From contig NZ_JACNME010000009.1 in the NCBI RefSeq assembly GCF_014270065.1, forward strand, positions 1 to 64,000: a DNA stretch of 64,000 bases, read 5' to 3'. Positions 63,337 through 64,000 of this stretch are shown here, piece after piece. The translations under genes were made by a program, and so were the position numbers. The stretch comes from Quadrisphaera sp. RL12-1S. GTDB lineage: Bacteria > Actinomycetota > Actinomycetes > Actinomycetales > Quadrisphaeraceae. Under the pieces are notes generated by a model. That model did no database searches. It was not told the origin of the DNA and was given only the letters and a program-made list of their open reading frames with translations. The stretch's first letter is position 1; the number at the start of each line of letters is the position of its first letter.

Positions 63337-64000
63337 CGCGCAGCGGCCCGGTGCCGTCGCGCAGCAGGCCGCCGGTGCGCCCGTGGCGGACCGCCACCAG
63401 CTCGGCGGCGATGCTGAGCGCCATCTCCGCGGGGGTGCGCCCCCCGAGGTCCAGGCCGACGGGGTCGTGGAGGCGGGCGAGCTCGGCCTCCTCCACGCCG
63501 CGAGCCGCGAGGTCCGCGCGGCGGGCGGCGCAGGTCCTGCGGGAGCCCATCGCCCCCACGTAGCCCAGGTCGAGGCGCAGGGCCATCTCGAGCAGCGGCA
63601 GGTCGAACTTGGCGTCGTGGGTGAGCACCACGAGGGAGGTCGCCGGGCCCAGCTGGCCGGCCGCGGCCTGGGCCGCGAGCCACCGGTGCGGCCAGTCGAG
63701 CACCACCTCGTCGGCGGAGGGGACGCGGTGCTCGGTGGCGAAGGCCTCGCGCGCGTCCACCACCGTGGTCCGCATCCCCAGCAGCCGGGCCTGGGCTGCG
63801 AGGGCCTCGGCGGCGGTCCCGGCACCGGCCACCACGAGGTGCTCCGGCGGGCGGACCACCAGGTCCACCGCTCCCCCGCCGGGCAGCGGCAGGGCCACGT
63901 GCGCGGCGCGGCGGGCGTCACGCGCGGCCGCCAGCGCGTCCAGCCGGGCCGCCAGCTCGTCGTCGAGCGGCGTGATGAGCACGTCCAGGGCGCCGCCGCA
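63326..64000 (-). CDS. XdhC-family protein (5' end outside window)
   Basis: The frame is open to the right edge; 224 C-terminal residues are seen. It begins CGGALDVLITPLDDELAARL, which matches the N-terminal XdhC/CoxI domain, whose Cys start probably continues upstream. A Rossmann domain follows (LVVAGAGTAAEALAAQARLLG, VVLTHDAKFDLPLLEMAL, GYVGAMGSRRTCAARRADL). XdhC proteins insert and sulfurate the molybdenum cofactor of xanthine dehydrogenase-type enzymes, whose genes may lie beyond the edge. The end overlaps the WXG100 gene by 11 bp. Confidence 0.88.
   Translation of the reverse strand, partial: CGGALDVLITPLDDELAARLDALAAARDARRAAHVALPLPGGGAVDLVVRPPEHLVVAGAGTAAEALAAQARLLGMRTTVVDAREAFATEHRVPSADEVVLDWPHRWLAAQAAAGQLGPATSLVVLTHDAKFDLPLLEMALRLDLGYVGAMGSRRTCAARRADLAARGVEEAELARLHDPVGLDLGGRTPAEMALSIAAELVAVRHGRTGGLLRDGTGPLRVSG

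Noticed and set aside
1-64000. CRISPR array, tRNA/rRNA genes, insertion sequences or prophage
   Set aside because: No regularly spaced repeats, no cloverleaf or rRNA-like stretch and no transposase, integrase or phage protein were noticed; a tRNAscan and IS search would settle small cases.

Overview
The window is very GC-rich DNA with densely packed genes, frequent GTG starts, 1-4 bp stop/start overlaps and several probable leaderless starts. Gene content (IdeR, DUF3027 plus a sacsin-like ATPase, an XPB helicase, DUF2530, a WXG100 protein, an Lsr2-type domain, a c-di-AMP riboswitch in front of an NlpC/P60 hydrolase) points to a free-living soil- or plant-type actinobacterium. A Kineosporiales-like relative (Kineococcus/Quadrisphaera type) is my guess from overall character only. 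I saw no rRNA, tRNA, CRISPR array, phage or insertion sequence.

Region 1 (1-7.9 kb): 3' end of a sulfite-oxidase-type molybdoenzyme, a fasciclin lipoprotein, a stand-alone LigD-type polymerase domain, gamma-glutamyltransferase, an HNH endonuclease, and an NlpC/P60 cell-wall hydrolase behind a c-di-AMP (ydaO-type) riboswitch. An IdeR/DtxR metal-dependent repressor follows.

Region 2 (7.9-26.5 kb): the 2-methylcitrate operon prpD-prpB-prpC (propionate catabolism, genes overlapping), divergent photolyase, DUF2254 membrane protein coupled to an HD hydrolase, an MFS exporter, a PIG-L deacetylase, pdxH back-to-back with serC, a 1176-residue fused ABC transporter, a methyltransferase, and an MFS/MarR efflux pair. 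A short protein with only the Lsr2 dimerisation domain and a DUF2530 protein close the region.

Region 3 (26.7-40.8 kb): a tightly coupled operon of DUF3027, sacsin-like ATPase and CapA-like lipoprotein, with a cold-shock protein just upstream. Divergently lie a helicase-associated protein, a DUF4190-like protein, XPB helicase, a ThDP enzyme of the pyruvate oxidase type and an HtrA protease.

Region 4 (40.8-60.5 kb): a carbohydrate island. A divergent LacI regulator and ABC importer operon (binding protein, two permeases, ThuA, Gfo/Idh, GH3 glycosidase) carry paired GAAAGTTTC operators. Next come a second Gfo/Idh, a ROK regulator divergent from xylA (consensus promoter overlapped by an inverted repeat), an L-lactate module (lldD, lactate permease, FadR-type regulator), xylB and a sugar-porter MFS protein. 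The simplest reading is uptake of beta-xylosides or similar oligosaccharides, hydrolysis by GH3, and flow through XylA/XylB to the pentose phosphate pathway, with a lactate module lodged between xylA and xylB.

Region 5 (60.5-64 kb): an OmpR-type two-component pair, a lone WXG100 protein and the truncated start of an XdhC-family gene.
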